DNA of 64,000 nt from Pseudaeromonas sp963677375 (lineage in GTDB: Bacteria; Pseudomonadota; Gammaproteobacteria; Enterobacterales; Aeromonadaceae), in assembly GCA_963677375.2 (NCBI GenBank), contig CAXXIF010000004.1, positions 372,001 through 436,000 of the forward strand. Reading direction: 5' to 3'. Below are positions 62,583-64,000 of the stretch, in pieces; positions within the stretch are counted from its first letter, which is position 1, and every line of letters begins with the position of its first letter. The notes under the pieces are model-generated. The model saw only the letters and a program-made list of their open reading frames with translations. It did no database searches and was not told the origin of the DNA. Position numbers and translations under genes: made by a program.

Positions 62583-63473
62583 TCAGGCATCAGGACCAAA
62601 GGTTGCCAGAGCAAAGTCGACAAAGCTGCGCAGCTTGGGGGTCATGCGGCGATCCGGGGCATAGAGCAGGTGAAACGGACGAGTGGGGATGGGGTAGTCG
62701 GGCAGCACCTCGATGAGGCTACCGGCCGTCAAGTCATCCCGCACCAGCTCGCAAGGCTGCAGCAGCAGTCCCATACCGGCGCGGGCCAGCACCAGCAAGG
62801 CTTCACCGCTATCGACCATCAGTCGACCGGCAACTGGAACTGTCATGTCACCCTCCGGGGCACCAAAGGTCCAGCGGGTGCGCAATTCGGTATAGGAGAA
62901 GCCCAGACATTCATGAGCGACTAGATCGTTGGGATGGGTAATCGGCGGGTGGCTGGCCAGATAGGCCGGGGACGCGCACAGGCGCAAGCGATAGGGGGCC
63001 AGCGCCCGGGCGATCAGCCCGCTATCGGATAACTCACCGACACGAAAGGCGACATCGATCCCTTCGTCGATAAAGTCCACATAGCGGTTCGACAGCGACA
63101 GATCGACCGACACCTCGGGATACGCCGCCATGTACTCCGGCAAGCGCTTAGACAAGGCGTGAACGCCGAAGGAGACCGGCGCATTGACTCGTAAACGGCC
63201 ACGCGGGGTGCCTTCACGGATGGCGGCCATGCCCTCGGCGGCTTCGACCTCGGCCAGGATGATTTTCACCCGTTCATAAAAGGCTAAGCCCGCTTCCGTC
63301 AGATGATGGCGCCGGGTCGTGCGCTGGATCAGGCGAACGCTCAGGTATTGTTCCAGGGATTGCACATGTTTGCCGACCAGTTGGGACGACATCCGCAAGG
63401 CTTCCCCGGCTGCCGAAAAGGAGCCCAACTCCACCGCTTTGGCGAACACGCTCATGCTCTGTAATCGGTCCAT
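62583..63473 (-). CDS. LysR-family transcription regulator
   Basis: The 296 residues have an N-terminal LysR helix-turn-helix (about 1-60, MSVFAKAVELGSFSAAGEAL and QLVGKHVQSLEQYLSVRL) and a periplasmic-binding-like effector domain (about 90-295). The segment RGRLRVNAPVSFGVHAL is typical of the CrgA-like subgroup. It is divergent from the NADP-dependent oxidoreductase at 63575, which it probably regulates. Confidence 0.92.
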   Translation of the reverse strand: MDRLQSMSVFAKAVELGSFSAAGEALRMSSQLVGKHVQSLEQYLSVRLIQRTTRRHHLTEAGLAFYERVKIILAEVEAAEGMAAIREGTPRGRLRVNAPVSFGVHALSKRLPEYMAAYPEVSVDLSLSNRYVDFIDEGIDVAFRVGELSDSGLIARALAPYRLRLCASPAYLASHPPITHPNDLVAHECLGFSYTELRTRWTFGAPEGDMTVPVAGRLMVDSGEALLVLARAGMGLLLQPCELVRDDLTAGSLIEVLPDYPIPTRPFHLLYAPDRRMTPKLRSFVDFALATFGPDA

Positions 63474-63574
63474 TGCAAACAATCCGTTTCAAGTGATGGG
63501 TCATTTTGGTCATTTATCCCAATGGCTTTCAAGTTTTAAAGTGACTGCGTTCACTCACCTGGCAGGATCACCTC

Positions 63575-64000
63575 ATGAAAGTTGCAATTATCGGAACAGG
63601 CAATATGGGCTCAGGGCTGGCATCCGCTCTGGCAACGGCAGGGCACGAGATCAGCATCGGCGCCCGGGATCTGGTCAAGGCTGCCGCTCTGGCGGACACC
63701 ATTGGCCACGGTGCTGTCGGTGGCGGCATTCTTGCGGCCGCTAAACTCGCCGATGTGGTGGTTCTGGCGCTGCCGTATGGTGCCGCTGCTGATGCGATCA
63801 AGCTAGCCGAGGGTCTGGCGGGCAAAGTCGTGGTCGATATCTCCAATCCGATCAGCGCCGATTACCAAGAGCTGGTCATCGGCCACACCACCTCCGCGGC
63901 CGAAGAAATTCAGAAACTGGCTCCCCAGGCTCATGTGGTCAAGGCCTTCAACACCATCTTTGCCCAGCTGCTGGCTCCGGACGCGCGGCAGGGCAAAACC
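63575..64000 (+). CDS. NADPH-dependent F420-reductase-like oxidoreductase (partial)
   Basis: The first 142 residues are present and the gene runs past the window end. The Rossmann motif GTGNMGSGLASALATAGHE (about 7-25) is followed by GARD (about 30-33), VVVLALPYGAA and VVDISNPISADY. This is the N-terminal fold of NADP-dependent reductases of the F420-dependent NADP oxidoreductase family. Bacteria of this group generally lack F420, so another substrate is likely. It is divergent from the LysR gene. Confidence 0.88.
   Translation, partial: MKVAIIGTGNMGSGLASALATAGHEISIGARDLVKAAALADTIGHGAVGGGILAAAKLADVVVLALPYGAAADAIKLAEGLAGKVVVDISNPISADYQELVIGHTTSAAEEIQKLAPQAHVVKAFNTIFAQLLAPDARQGKT

Overview
The window is a chromosomal segment of a gammaproteobacterium, most likely in or near the Aeromonadales (an inference from gene content, not a search). 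FabB, YgiQ, AlaA, YfbR, RoxA, FolD, AroH, BtuC/BtuD, DgkA and YfcD all read like close relatives of the Escherichia coli proteins. FabV and PilU, and a Pro-Arg-His-Leu tRNA cluster, point away from the Enterobacteriaceae. Base composition is moderately GC-rich, with clearly AT-richer stretches at about 40-41.7 kb and 48.9-57.5 kb.

The first part (1-39.9 kb) is mostly core genome. It holds a partial MFS transporter, small unknown genes, yaeQ, roxA (ycfD), a DsbA/ScsC-like oxidoreductase, tRNA-Ser, a GNAT gene, a YfcD-type NUDIX gene, corA, mnmC, fabB, an HD-GYP gene, rsuA, an EamA transporter, pilU, btuCD, aroH, dgkA, a cold-shock gene, ygiQ, an EAL/GGDEF gene, a DUF523-DUF1722 gene, phrB, a YdgA-like gene, yfbR, alaA, dacB, radD, fabV and folD, ending in the four-tRNA cluster. 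Two small genes missed by simple length cut-offs (25905-26075 and 26269-26394) each have their own Shine-Dalgarno sequence and terminator.

About 1.75 kb after the tRNA cluster (39926-41681) has no long gene. It contains GTGACC repeats, several orphan terminators and a small coiled-coil gene broken at an A8 run.

The accessory region (41.7-62.3 kb) is a carbohydrate-utilisation island. Two paralogous three-gene operons, GH3 lipoprotein - porin - four-TM membrane protein, lie in inverted orientation (43028-47252 on minus, 55030-59269 on plus). They enclose a LamB-type porin - GH1 lipoprotein operon and three paralogous AraC-type regulators. An MFS transporter and a DeoR - Gfo/Idh dehydrogenase - lactonase operon flank them. 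The likely logic is that oligosaccharides enter through dedicated porins, are cut outside the cytoplasm by lipid-anchored beta-glycosidases, and the released sugars are imported and oxidised. The four-TM proteins have no function I recognise.

Four genes (rsuA, pilU, a ydgA-like gene and the coiled-coil gene) each carry exactly one extra base relative to an intact reading frame. Either this is a systematic sequence-error pattern or the strain has four fresh pseudogenes. The window ends with a divergent LysR regulator and an NADP-dependent F420-reductase-like gene that runs off the edge.
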